Assembly: GCA_963971405.1 (NCBI GenBank) | Contig: OZ020487.1 | Location: 48,147,039-48,211,038, forward strand | DNA from: Psococerastis gibbosa | Taxonomy: Eukaryota > Arthropoda > Insecta > Psocodea > Psocidae | DNA: 64,000 nt | Reading direction: 5' to 3' | Part shown: one piece after another, positions 45,830 through 58,100 of the stretch | Layout of the letters: every line of letters starts with the position of its first letter | Numbering within the stretch: position 1 is the stretch's first letter | Program-made: the position numbers and the translations under genes | The notes under the pieces: model-generated | What the model was told of the DNA's origin: nothing | Database searches by the model: none | The model's input: the letters and a program-made list of their open reading frames with translations, nothing else

Positions 45830-46099
45830 TCAATTTGGCCATCTAAGAAAAGCCACAACAAAATTTTCATATAAAAGCACATACTGTACATTAAATAGCT
45901 ATGTTTAATATAGCAGTGGCCAGTGTCATTGCGCAACGTTGTAATTTTTGGCACCAGTGTACAGTAATAATGATGTACAGCTTCGTCAAAAGATACATGG
46001 ACAATTAATAAACACTGTAGTCCGCTCAGTACAAAAAACAGCCTGCCAATCGAAATAAGCAGACTGGCATCCCTATGCTTATACATAGGATGCAATATT

Positions 46100-47180
46100 T
46101 CAGGGCTTTGTGATTTTTTTCAATGAAATCACAGGATCGAAGTTACAAAATATTTGCGTCCCACTTTCGCCTTTTGGCCACTTGGTTGCGCTTGGTTGTT
46201 TCCCGCACAAATTTAAAAATTGAAATGTAGTAGTCAATATCAATTTAATGTGTCATTTCATATTAATCCATCCATAATGACCCAAATTTAATGAAACCAA
46301 TAGTTTTTTGTATCAATCGCACACCTAGGCCTATCTACAGTACAATGGTCAATGAATATTCCAAAAAAAAAAAAAAAAAAAATACTCGTGGTATACTACG
46401 CAGGATTGTATCAATTGATGGAAGTATCCCACACAATACTTCAAATTATGTTCCAACATGAGTTTAGAAAGAGTAGGTACTTTACGTTACGACAAGTATT
46501 CATTTTTGCTTAGAAAAAATGCTTAAATCATTAGGAAAACATTGAATAATTCAATAATATTATTTTTATTAAGCAAAAGTTCCCAATTTTTTCATTGGCT
46601 TCAGAAGTGCCATGTAATAAAGCATTACATGACACCTTCATTCACGCAATAAAAACGAAATTTCATTTTTTTTGCGACATGGCACTTGACATTCACTTGT
46701 GTCTTCAATTGATTATTATTACATGAACTAAATAACGCCGTTGACTATGCATAACCACGTAAGTGACTTTTCTCTACTTTTGCAGGAGGGAGAAAAACTA
46801 ATGCGCATTTAATATTTGTGAGAACCCCAATTACATAACTTTTTATGTTTCGTTTAGTAATTTACATTAAGCTTCACAAAGATTTTTTTTCTGTTTTTAC
46901 CTGTTATATTTTAAATAAATCACTTACGCGAATTTGCTTCCTTCATATACACGGTTTTATCGGGACATTTTTTCACTTTTACTTTGGTAGGCTATGAAGA
47001 CAATGCCCTCCAACGCATGATGGTGACTGAACTGTGGTTAAAAAAAATTATCTCTCGAACAAGACCACAAGCATTCCGCCACCATATCAACTGACCAAAT
47101 GGCGCGCATTACAAATAAGGAAATATGTTGCCGCACTCTGTATAAGCCTAAAAAACTTCCAAATACAAATTCAAATAACA
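46100..47180. other. stretch without recognised features
   Basis: AT-rich; contains an A run at 46363-46382 and short inverted AT blocks. No exon-like or transposon-like coding was found. Confidence 0.35.
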
Positions 47181-47182
47181 GG

Positions 47183-47524
47183 TCACGTTTGTGTTTTGGA
47201 AAATAGTGCACTTCCATATTGAGTTAGTTTTCGTGATTTGAGTGATGAAATCTTTTTCTTTATTTCCGTCATATACAATTTTTTCATAAGATCTTGCTCA
47301 ATGGAAATTAAAGACAGATAATTAATCATAGACTGAGTCATGCATGTTCTTTTTTCGTTTAAAATCTGCTTTAATTTGGAAAAGCTTCTCTCACCAGTGC
47401 AATTCGTTACCATCAGGCTGAGAAAAAGTTTCAAACAGATGTCAACATTTGGAAATGTTGATTGTAAGCCGTTGTCTTTTATTGCTGGGTACATTAAGAG
47501 TTCGGAAACCGGCTTCTTATCCAT
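47183..47524 (-). pseudogene. hAT/ZMYM-type transposase C-terminal dimerisation domain fragment
   Basis: TFPNVDICLKLFLSLMVTNC followed by GERSFSKLKQILNEKR and a helix ending LISIEQDL is the hAT dimerisation signature in the form found in zinc-finger MYM-type transposase-derived proteins. Only about 113 residues are open; scraps of the same protein may extend to about 47800. Confidence 0.8.
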
Positions 47525-48104
47525 TTTCTATTTAGCCTCATTGTCCCACTCACTCGGTTCACTCAAAAAGTCTTCAATGAAGCCACGAAATAGCCCAATT
47601 TCTGATACAAAATCATTGTTCAAGTCTTCTGGTTAGGCAGCTATTAATTCCGTAGCTTTCTTCTTCAGATCCTCATCTGCGATCGTTTTAAACTTGCGCA
47701 AAAACCCAAATGTTTATTTAAGCTTTTTGTAAGCTTCATGCCGCTTTTTAAAGGCATTAGAAGCTGAGTCAATAATAAAAATAAAAGAATCCGGTACAAT
47801 TAGTATCGCCAGTAGCTACTGCTACTAGATACTGTTAAGACAATGTCGTCCACTTTAACTTTGTCTCTTGCGGTTGGTTGTCTTGTATGAATAAGTTCTC
47901 CCATGTATTCTATATGGGTCATTCTTTTTTTTATTGCCTAATGAAGTAAATTATTTGTAATTTTTTTAACTACATTTAAATAAATATTCGCACCTGGCAT
48001 TAATTAGATATACCATCTTAGGTGTCTTTATCATACGTCACTCGTGTTCATTTTCAAGTTTAACATTGCTAGAAATATTTTTACTCCAAACGGCCCTCTG
48101 AAGC

Positions 48105-51100
48105 GTCACAAGTGTTACTGGACAATTATCGATTGGTCTGCTATTCGTAAAAATGTATATTAAATTTTCTTTCAGCCTGGCTTAAAATTTAGTGTGTCCT
48201 GAACGGTTATTAAATAACTTGCACACCTTCTTCATTATTTTGCTTAAGCCTACAGGGAAGTTAAGGTCACAAGTGTTACTTTGGGACTGGTCGAAAACAT
48301 CAACATCAAGGAAAACAGATTTCTGGAGCCATCTCCCTACGCTATTTTCATTACATATTGCAGAAACAGTGAATAGGAAATCACTCAGCTCGATTTTTAG
48401 ATTTAATGCGTCTTTCTTTTGAAATAGCTTACAATTTTTGCAGCAATAACACTTGTGACTATTTTATTGTCACTAGTGTTACCACAACTCAGATTCGAAT
48501 AAAAAAAATTATCAGCTGGAAATAATAACTTTATTTTTCCTTTACATTAATTTCCTCATCAAACTCATAGAACATTCTTTTGCCCTTCATCTTCAGCTCC
48601 GGCGCTTTAAGAATTTGAATGATGTCATCGTATCTTACATACGCTATGTCCTTTTCATTAACTGTGAAGGTGGAACGGTTGTCGGTCATGGCAGACAAAA
48701 ACATTACAAGGACTTCACCTTCTTCGTCATCAAACTCTTCCTGCACTACAGCCGCATATGTAAACTCTCGGCTTTTCCTTCCCTTGCCGCTCTTTACTTT
48801 GACAAGAAGAAAAGTTCCCACAGATATATTTTTTATGTGGACTTCATGGGGTTCGAGACACTTCAGGGAAGTACCCGCAACTGCTGCACACTCAGGCATT
48901 GTTAACTCCGGTTCAGAGAGCAAGTTGGCTACCTTCATGTCGACGCCGCTACTGCATTTGCAAAATTGTCCTTTCACCCACTTATTTTCTTTGCAAAAAC
49001 AACCTACATCGCGGTACCAGATTTCGTTGGTACTTTTGTACACAATTTGATGCAGGTCCGCAGTTCCTTTAACGGGTGTCAAAGAAGGAATATTTTGCGG
49101 TGTAATATTTTCGACTAAAAAATATGTAATTCGCGACTCACATTCTTTCATAGCCTTGAAGAAATCTACTGCATTGTTTATATCGGCCCCATGGGCCACT
49201 ATGGCGTCTGCTCGCCTTTTCACAGCACCCCCAATGCCATCTGCTTCCCCCTTCCCGTGGCCGCTTTCAAAGAACGTCCAAGTACATGTATGAAATTTGT
49301 ATTTTTTTAAATTTGCGCACATTAAGTAGAAATTAATTTTTTGGCGATATTGGGAAAATGGACCGTCAGAAAAAAAGTGCATGACATGTATTTTCAACTC
49401 ATCTCTTACGTAGCTCAAGATAGGATGTAAATGAGCCCAAATGGCATTAGGGGTGTGCTCAAGGTTCGCAGATATGGTACAAAATGATTTTTTCCCCGCT
49501 GAAGTGAAGAGGACAGAAGTATGTAACGCTACCTGCTCTCGGCAGCCCCCGAAGTGAAAGCTCTGAATCTCCACTGCCTTTTTGCAGTTGTAGTTCTCTG
49601 AGAAATCCATTAACAGAACAGCCTCATAGTCGTTGCTTTCTACGTTCTGAATACAATCCTCAAACGCACGTCGCTGTTGTTGCATGTTGAATGCATGCCT
49701 CTTGAATCGTGGGGTCATCTTATCCAATACCGCGATAAGTTCCATTAAAGACCCGTAGTGTTTAACGGTACCTACAATTTTTGATTTTTTGATTTCGGTT
49801 CCTTTTACATATTGCTTTTCGAGGTATTCCCACTGAAGCCACGAAACCGTATTACTTGAAGTTAGCACGTTCTGCAGACGAAATTTTTGGTCCTTGCAAA
49901 TAATGCACTTAGAGTACATGCATTCCGCCGAGAGACTGTTGCACACGAGGGTTTCCAAATATTCTCTGGATGAGGAGCTCCCCAATGCACCAATTTGCTT
50001 GAGCTTTCGTAATATAAGGAAAATGTTTTCATGTAAGACACACCTGCATGTATCTCTTTTTCCGACTTTTGGCTCCATTACATAAAAAGGTCTGTATTTG
50101 GTGAACGTGGCATAAGACACAGCCTTATTCTCTAAGTTATATTTCAAATGCAGTTCTTTCATTGTCGCATTCATGATTCTTATCTGCTTTTTTATCTTTT
50201 TTCTAGTAATAGTCTCCTTTTTGCCTGCAGTGCAAAAACTTTCTTTTTCGTAAAAGTGGCGAATGCTCTCTTGGTGCTCGCGATTTTTTGTAAGTCCGGA
50301 TTGAACAATTCTCTTCCTGTCCTGCAATCCGAGGGCCCTCCCCACAGCCCCTTTCATTTTATATTTTTTGACAATAGCATTTGTAGCTATTAACCCAATT
50401 ATTTTTTTCTGTGCAGCAGGGGATGCCTCGTATGTGGTCGTCAGAGACTCCTTCAGTACATTAAACTCAAAAAGTTGTCTTTTTACACGAGGATTTGTTA
50501 TTTTGGCTTCTTTAGCTAACTTATTGGTCTTCGACTGAGGGGTAAGATTGTGTTTCTTTTTCTTCAGCAGTCGCTCAGCGCGCTTCCTGTACATGTCCGA
50601 AGACCTGCTCATTATTGCCAGTTGACTCTTTAACACTTCTAATTCATTTTCAAGTCTCTTATTATCCCTGTATAATTTTGAGCGGTTCCGGAGAATCGTT
50701 TTCCGGCCTCTCGAAGATGACGGAGGAGTATCTAATTCAGAATCAGGTGGAGTGTTACCTAACACACCATTAGTTGCTTTTTGACGTCTTCTTGATTCTG
50801 CTTTCCGTTCCTTCCACGCTTTTCGTTGCATACATTTTTCTTTCGTGCTTAAGTCTTTTATCTTCTTTTGCTTAGCATTTCTCAACTTGTGTTTAGCCTT
50901 GTAAGCTTCATCTCGTGCAGGGTCGCTTTTACGCTTCTCACGGTACATCTTCTGCTTTTCTTTATTTGACAACGGTGGCATTCTAGAAAAATAATTCAAA
51001 TATTAGTTATTGGAGCAGCAAGAAAGTCCTAAGTGTTACTATTTGTCACAAGTGTTACTAATTTTAAAGTAACACTTGTGACCAATAACACTTGTGACAT

Positions 51101-51445
51101 ATTATGTTCTAGCCATTCCCTCCAAACGAGATGCTAACGGTGACCATGTCAGGTTATGGTGATGCTAAGTAATCCTCTTTCCATAACTAATTAAATCGCT
51201 GCAACTGTCAAATTCTCTATAAAACTGTTCAAAAATACTGTAACACTTGTGACTTCAAATAAAAACACGCTGCAATTTCTACTACTTACCTTAAAATTTA
51301 AAAGAATAGTGTTTAAATACTCTCTTTATCACTGTTTTGGTAGTTTGCCGATCCAATATGGCTGCTCATTCTGCTGCCACTGCGCGTTTCCCGGCATTTT
51401 TCAAAAATTCTCAGACAGTAACACTTGGGACATAACACTTGTGAC
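48105..51445 (-). mobile_element. DNA transposon of unnamed family with 14-bp end motif arrays
   Basis: About 3.3 kb. The motif GTCACAAGTGTTAC, or its complement, occurs at 48105, 48266, 48446, 48469 (left) and 51026, 51045, 51069, 51085, 51240, 51418, 51432 (right), with one or two changes in some, and nowhere in the ORF between. The outermost copies form short inverted ends. A single intact 822-codon frame fills the middle. No clear target duplication was found, so the exact ends may differ by some bases. The layout matches a cut-and-paste element whose transposase binds subterminal repeats. Confidence 0.75.
48531..50999 (-). CDS. 822-aa putative DDE transposase, family not recognised
   Basis: Uninterrupted frame. 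Residues 10-75 are Lys/Arg-rich and helical (KEKQKMYREKRKSDPARDEA), possibly DNA-binding; 105-150 look like a coiled coil. A cysteine group (C318, C320, C353, C360, C365, C368) suggests zinc binding. The middle shows LLMDFSENYNCK (D465), HFFSDGPFSQYRQK (D545) and FFESGHGKGEADGIGG (E578). The gap of 32 residues between the last two fits a D-D-E RNase H-like catalytic core, but this is read by eye. A second Cys group lies near GCFCKENKWVKGQFCKC. Similar proteins occur as multi-copy unnamed genes in invertebrates, as far as I recall. The start may be Met1 or Met7. Confidence 0.75.
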   Translation of the reverse strand: MNYFSRMPPLSNKEKQKMYREKRKSDPARDEAYKAKHKLRNAKQKKIKDLSTKEKCMQRKAWKERKAESRRRQKATNGVLGNTPPDSELDTPPSSSRGRKTILRNRSKLYRDNKRLENELEVLKSQLAIMSRSSDMYRKRAERLLKKKKHNLTPQSKTNKLAKEAKITNPRVKRQLFEFNVLKESLTTTYEASPAAQKKIIGLIATNAIVKKYKMKGAVGRALGLQDRKRIVQSGLTKNREHQESIRHFYEKESFCTAGKKETITRKKIKKQIRIMNATMKELHLKYNLENKAVSYATFTKYRPFYVMEPKVGKRDTCRCVLHENIFLILRKLKQIGALGSSSSREYLETLVCNSLSAECMYSKCIICKDQKFRLQNVLTSSNTVSWLQWEYLEKQYVKGTEIKKSKIVGTVKHYGSLMELIAVLDKMTPRFKRHAFNMQQQRRAFEDCIQNVESNDYEAVLLMDFSENYNCKKAVEIQSFHFGGCREQVALHTSVLFTSAGKKSFCTISANLEHTPNAIWAHLHPILSYVRDELKIHVMHFFSDGPFSQYRQKINFYLMCANLKKYKFHTCTWTFFESGHGKGEADGIGGAVKRRADAIVAHGADINNAVDFFKAMKECESRITYFLVENITPQNIPSLTPVKGTADLHQIVYKSTNEIWYRDVGCFCKENKWVKGQFCKCSSGVDMKVANLLSEPELTMPECAAVAGTSLKCLEPHEVHIKNISVGTFLLVKVKSGKGRKSREFTYAAVVQEEFDDEEGEVLVMFLSAMTDNRSTFTVNEKDIAYVRYDDIIQILKAPELKMKGKRMFYEFDEEINVKEK

Positions 51446-51956
51446 TGCAATAGCGGACATAGAGAAAAGGTCCACTGGAGTCCGGTCCGTTTTGAAAACG
51501 AAAACGAGTATGCTGTATATATACTAAATGTGTTCTATAAGTTGCATTATCAACGGAATCAGTTAAATAATTGTCACATTTTCTACAATTTTCCACATTT
51601 GAAGCTAGAAAATGTCCCCATGGACAGTTTCAGACAAGCCGTTTTGTTAGTTATAGACTAAAAAATTTGCCTATAGTACGGTCACCGAAACAGTTGCATA
51701 CTGTCTAAATGTAGTTAAACTAGTATAGTTTTAAACTTTCACTTAAAATTTGAAAAAAAGACTGTCTTAGTTGGCTAAATGGGCGATTGTAAGCTTCGGA
51801 CAAGGATCGGCAAGATTTTTTAGAATGACCCCTATGCAGAAACGCTACTTCAAATGTTTTCGCATTTCTGGAGAGTATTGTAAGCGATTGGTCAGGTATT
51901 TCGTCAATTTCATCCACGTCTGGGTTGCGTTGTTTTAGTATGTAAGTGTAAGTCTT

Positions 51957-52489
51957 TTATAAAATGCCCCGGCGTAAGAGGGTATAATTCCTGGATATCA
52001 TCATAAACGTAATGGGTCTGGCGTTGACGAACGCTTCACACTCACATAAGCAAGTATGGAGTTCCTCTGCGGTTAGGAAAGCGGTTACAAGTACCTTTCT
52101 TAAAACTCTCTTGATGACTCCTACTAACCTCCCCCAAAAGCCTCCCCACCATGGGGTTGAAGGTGGGATGTGTCTCCACTCAATGCTCGGAAATGAAGTG
52201 TAGCATTTAAAAGAAACGGACTTCACGAACAGCCAAATGGAACACGACACAGTTGAAACTTAATCACGTCGCCTGTTTTTTGATCTTGCCAAGGAAATCT
52301 AAGCACGTTATTGTGTTCTTTGGTCACTTTAATTTGCAAGAACGCACTTTTTATATCGGCTGTACATCCCACTGCTTTTGCTCTTCTTCTTGCACTCGAG
52401 TCGAAAATAGGGCGTATTTTAGTTGTTGCCCTATCCATTTTTATAGTACCACTGGGCGATGTGGTAAATAATGACATACTAATAAACAT
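51957..52489 (-). pseudogene. BEL/Pao retrotransposon pol remnants
   Basis: 52489-52223 reads as reverse transcriptase (TKIRPIFDSSARRRAKAVGC, AFLQIKVTKEHNNVLRFPW), and 52250-51957 holds integrase (WRHIPPSTPWWGGFWGRLVG, ALTAEELHT-like, EAFVNARPIT). The RNase H part between them is deleted. Order fits a - strand BEL element; no LTRs were found for it. Confidence 0.82.
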
Positions 52490-52663
52490 TAAAATATACT
52501 GGTAGAATTTTGAAATATAATAAGAATTTTAATTAATGTGTCTACATCTGAGGGAGAAAAATTGAAAACTCACCAAAAATATTAATTTGTCAATTTGAAT
52601 TTCCCGCGCATTTTGTACTAATTTGTTTAAAAAAATTGAATAAACCCCGGTATTATAATAATC

Positions 52664-53252
52664 CTAAATCACCATGATCGGGCTGCAGGAGTAATTCCGA
52701 TTGACAGGGTGGTCGCATCGTAATTCCGGATACCCACGGAAAAGGATTTTGATTTGTACTTTACCATGTATGCCTAAGATGACAAATCTGACTTGATTGA
52801 CACCGTCTAACTTTTTCAACCCATGCAAGTGGCAAGTAAAAGACTGCATGATATTAAAAGAATCCTGCACATTAAGTTCCTTTGTTCCCAAATCCAGAAA
52901 TTATGTTTGGAAAATTTCTGAATTCATCAGAAATTGCAAAGGTTTCTTTTTCCCTCGTTGGTAGAATGCCGGATTGAAATCGCAACCAGTGAACACATGC
53001 AAATTTGGGAACATCTTCGAAATTTTTGGGCTTAATTTTTTTGTAAAGAGCGGATACTTCGATGCATCAGCGTGCATTGCCAATTCCGAGATCCAGCCAG
53101 ACTGGCTTCTGCTGGTGTTCCATATTCGCTAACATATGGCCACTAAATATACCATTATCAGAAGTTCTGTTAGTAGTAGTAGTAGAGTCTTCATTTTGTT
53201 GGCAAGCAAGAAATGCTATCTTCTTATCCGTTTCTTCGTGATCAGGGGGCAA
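52664..53252 (-). pseudogene. remnant of an unclassified multi-copy gene
   Basis: Fragments DHEETDKKIAFLACQ, LHVFTGCDFNPAFYQRGKKK and FTCHLHGLKKLDGVNQVRF follow each other on the - strand with frame changes. I recall this HEEAD...GCD...GK order from repetitive, unnamed insect genes, but I cannot assign a class. It begins just after the family D-like sequence at 52640-52700. Confidence 0.4.
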
Positions 53253-53253
53253 T

Positions 53254-55060
53254 GATTTGAAGAAATGATACGTATTAGAACAGAGTCGTTTTATTAATTC
53301 AATCCCAAGACAAATCAGTCATATTATCGATCTAAGTCACACCACCTCGGCTTCCTCTTTTCATGGTCCCTTCTTCTGGCCAAATCTCTTTCACAACATC
53401 CTTCTTTTCTCAGTTAGTCCTGTCCAGTCCTGGAAATTACTAGCACTATCCCTTTCACTACTTGTGGTCCTAGACCTTACCAATTACCGGTTCCGACTAT
53501 ATGTCTTCCTTTTACAGTACTCCCAATAGGATCGAGGCTCAGGACACTTACCTTTTATTATACCTTGTATGAATTCACCCTTGGGTTGCAACTGTATCCA
53601 CACCTCTGATGCTATGGGAAAGTCACATAATTTTCAAGTTCCCCGGTCATACCACTTTTTAATCTGCTTATTTTTTGTATCGGGATACTCGAGGGTCGGA
53701 GTCTTTCCTCCAGTACAGGCGGGACATTAATAACTCCGCCGGAGACCGGTTTTTTTTCTTTAGTTGTGTTTCTAAATTGTATGAGGCCCGAACGGTTGCC
53801 TCCATTCAAAGATGGAAAATATGAGTTAGTCCTAATATGACTTGTGTTCCATTCTTTTATCAAATTTCCAAATTCACTCGAAGCAAATGGCAGCCCACCA
53901 TCCATCATGAGCAGTAATAGGCATGTCATATGCGTTATTCAGTGCCGTTGCGTTTACATAGATTAGATCGTAAAACGCAATTTCCAATGTGTCCAACCTT
54001 CTGTAATGTTAGTGGATAACAAACTTGAACGGCTTTGACATAGTTAATGGCTTCATCCAACGTTAGGTCGTGTTGCGCAGTAGAGACTCTTTTATGTTCA
54101 TATAATTATGTCCAGTAACCAAAACACACAATAACATCTCATTATCCAAAGCACCACAATCGCAGTCTCGCACAAGTCTTTTTAGTTCCACCAAGTAATG
54201 TTCAAAACTGTCATTATCTCTGTACATTCTGGTCATAAACGTATAGTGATTAAAAAGTACCCTCTTCTTGGGCAAGTAGAAAGTGTCAAACTTTTTAATT
54301 ACGGTATCAAACTGGTACACTTCTCTTTGTCACTAACCAACACGAAACTGTCAAACCCTCTACGCCCACTTACAATAATAATGAAAGAATGTATTGCAAC
54401 CAACAGACCACAGCTCCAATTTAGGTTACATTACAAATCTTGCAAACTAACATTCAATCAATTTTGTCTAGTATCATTGTCTTAAACGCACTGAGAGAAA
54501 TTGCTAAAGGGTCAATTTCCAAGTAAGGGCCTAGTAGCCTAGGGATTCTGCATAGTTGAGGCTCGTCAGTGTCATGTAAAAATAAACTCTTTAAGCGAGA
54601 ATTTGCCGCGCTAACTCTAAAATGTACCCCCGATAAATAAATCAGGGCAGTCAATAAAACCATTAAGTACCTAACCTAAAACCAAAAATACAGTCGTTAA
54701 TTTTCCTCCTGGAGACTAATGATTTAATGTCAAATTCTAGTAGCAACTGATTAGTGGACACTGCGTGATGCACATAGTGCATACGTTGGCTGAGCACGCC
54801 TGTGATCCGTAGTTTGATGAGGGACTGTCAGTTTGTCCACTCACTCCCGTTTTCACATCACTGTTATCCATGCTACGATAAGTAATTGCCACCACTTTTA
54901 CTGTTAATTTCGCTGTTTTCCACTCAGCACCATGGTTTGAAGTAATTATACGATTTAGAACAGAGTCTGTTTTATTAATTCAATCCCAACACAAATCCGC
55001 CATATTATCTATCTAAGTCACACCACCTCGGCTTCCTCCTGCCACGGTCCTGCTTTTTTC
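53254..55060 (-). mobile_element. Gypsy-type LTR retrotransposon remnant, internally deleted
   Basis: Two direct repeats share TTTTATTAATTCAATCCCAA and CTAAGTCACACCACCTCGGC (53290-53360 and 54965-55050) and are the LTR remnants. Between them, 54320-54063 is gag-like (FDTFYLPKKRVLFNHYTFMT, VELKRLVRDCDCG), and 53929-53800 is the end of an integrase core (DGGLPFASSEFGNLIKEWN). Protease and reverse transcriptase are gone. LTR limits were not fixed. Confidence 0.72.
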
Positions 55061-55142
55061 ACAACAGGCAAGACAGACTCATAATTAATGATGCGTGTTA
55101 CTTTATTATCAGTGACAGAATATTCATAACACAAATCATGTA

Positions 55143-58100
55143 GGGTAAAGTAGGTAGTTATTGGCACCCATAAAAATTTATTTGACTTTAAAGAACTACC
55201 ACATTTTAAGTTTTCATTTCACAGTCATTTTTTATGTTTCATACCTTTAGGAACCTTTCTTTTTTCGGCAACTGATTCTATTTTCAGATTTCCTTTCCTA
55301 TTTGTTGGTGAAAAAAAAAATGTGGAAAATAGTGCTTTGCTGGGGTTATTGGCATACAAATCTCAGTTATTGGTATCCCTTTAAGGTAGTTATTGGCAGT
55401 ATTCAGAGAATTACTACTTAAACCTAAACCCCTCTTTTAACTGGGTTGGGACAAGAAGTTTAATAGAAAAAACATTTAAAAGATAAGAAAAATCAAGTCT
55501 ATATTGACAACATCTCAGAAACATCATACACACCTCTCGCATTTTTCAGTTTCGGAGGATCTATTTTTTTAATAACAGTACGACAATTGGTCTTTTCTGT
55601 CAGGAAATTTCCAAAAATCGCCATACTTTTCCATCACGCTGACATTGATTTCTTGTTTCCCTACCTTCTCAACAATACCTGGGTATATTTTACCTTCATA
55701 GCGGACTAAGACATAGGAATTAATTTCGAATTCTTCATTACCAACTGTAGGCGATTCATTGTCAATGTCACTTTCATTCCATTGGGAGTCTTCACCGTCA
55801 TCACACAGGTTGCTGGGTACATCTGACATTTCTTCGTTGCTGCTATCACTGGTACTAGCCCTATTTCCAGCAGCTTTCTTTCTCTTACTTGCTTGCATCC
55901 TTAACTTTTCCTTTTTTCTTTTCTCCCGCTCTTCTTTCTTTTCATTCTTTGCCTTTGCATCTGCTTCTTTCTTAGCTCTCTTACATTCAAACAGCTCCTG
56001 CCACTTTGATGAAATGACAAATGGGGTCTTCTCCGTCTGACGTTTCGACTTTCGTTTTGGAGTGCCTGGATAGTGGAGAAAATTTTCTATGGCTGAACTT
56101 TCATCTGTGGAATGTGGGCTTGGTATATCAAGGTTAGGCCTAGATGTGTTTTCTTGTTCCATCTTATCTTTTGGCTTTGGTCCCTCGATGTCTGTTGATT
56201 TGTTGTTCCCTGTGGCTGAAGTTTCATCTGTGGTCAGTGTACTAGGTGTAGTGGTACCAGGAATAGGCCTTGATGTGTCTTCTTGTTCAGTAGTATCTTC
56301 TCGCCTTGGTGCCTCAATGTCTGTTGATTGCTCCCTCCCTTGCTTAAAAGCGTTGATAAGTTTTTTATGCTTCTCCTCAACCCCACAATCTTCTGCCATA
56401 ACAGCCTTGAAGGTTTTGTATGTGATAGTAGCAGAATCAAGCAGACCCTCTGCATGCAAAGATGATGAATTTCGGGCACCCAGGCACAACAAATCATTAA
56501 ATGCATTTGGGTTCCAGGGGTGAAGTCCTGTTTTCCTGAACCCCTTTATAATCCACTTTTCTTTCACTCGCGTAAGAGCCTTTGCCAAGACAGGTGCAAA
56601 AAACTCTTTAGTCAGTGTACCATCAACATTGCAGCGGTACCAGTCACCAACTGCAGTTTTCCATTCTGTTTTCAGTCCCTTGAAAACCGCTACATCACAT
56701 GTTTGTAAAATTCTTGTCGAATTGGGGTAAAGGGCCACGAGAACTACACCTTCCTTACTGCACAGCTGACTCAGGTGATATGTGAGGTGCGTTTTGTGGC
56801 CATCCAGAAACAGCAGCACCGGCATGGTGCAGTTTTGCTTAAAGTGAGGAATGAGAACATTAGCCACATACTCATAGAACACTTCTGATGTCATCCATCC
56901 ATTTTCAGACAGGCCTATTACCCACGAGCTCGGAACATTCTTTATTAGCTGGGCAGGAGGCCGTTTGTATGGATATATTACCATAGGTGGACATTGTTGT
57001 CCAGATGCTGAACATGTGAACATGACTGTTATGGACATTTTGGCATAAGATTTTTCTACTAGATTGACGTTTCGTATCCCTTTCTCGGCGATCACTTCGC
57101 CTGATTTCGGGTTCAGCAAAAACCCTGTTTCGTCACCATTGAAGATGCGGGTGGGATCATGAAGGATATCAGCAACTCCTTCATCCTTAAGGTACTGCTC
57201 CACCTGCTGGAACCAACCACGCAAATCTTCAGCAGCTGCGTACGCACTGGCAAACGTGACTGCTTCTGGCTCCCGGGTTGTCAAACATGGGTGTCTTTTC
57301 ATGAAGGCCCGGTACCATGCTTCTCCCGGCATATTGTCTTTAAAAACTGTCACTCTGCCAGTTTTATCAAGAAACTTTTGGACTGATTGCTCTAGGCAAA
57401 GTTTTTTCTGGGGGAACCCCTTCCGCGCACTTTTTAGCAACCATCGTTCAAGGGCTGCTTCCTCTTCTTTGGAGAGAACTGGGGCTGGTCCCTTTCATGT
57501 TTTCTGGAAATTGTTGCTCAGCCGAAACTGAATTGTTGCTCGAGGAACGCCGAACTCTTTGGCTGCCGCTTTTTTGGACAGCAATCCATTTTTCACAGCT
57601 TCTACTGCTTTATCCAGTTTTTTTGGATCATAATTGCGGGTCTTGGGCATTTTCTAAAAATAAAATAAAAATACAGTACAGCAGTAAATTGGCATGCCTG
57701 GGCCCATGGCTGGGTTCACACAGTAATTGGCATGCTCTGTCTAGTATCTTGGCACTGGGGCCAATAACTAGTAAAAATGACTCAATCAACTTCCGGAACA
57801 GTCATTATGATGACAAGAAAAAATACAACAAAATCAAGATGCAATACACAATTAAATCAGCAAATCACAAATTCCCAGTTATTGACAGGGGTGCCAAGCA
57901 CTAAAAGAGACACAACAATTTGTTGCAGTTATTGGCATGATGCTAATTAATATTTGAAAGTAATCTCTAATTATCTTTGGCATCTTGACTTCCTCTGCAT
58001 GTCTTGTCACCAATGTATGCCACAACCACCTAAATTCTTAAAAAAACATTATTAAATAAAGTTAAAAAAGAATGTGTGTACTTACTTCCCTGGTCAATAT

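Noticed and set aside
54198-54485. Open frame on the + strand opposite the Gypsy gag remnant
   Set aside because: Shadow of the - strand gag-like frame, which has the recognisable motif.
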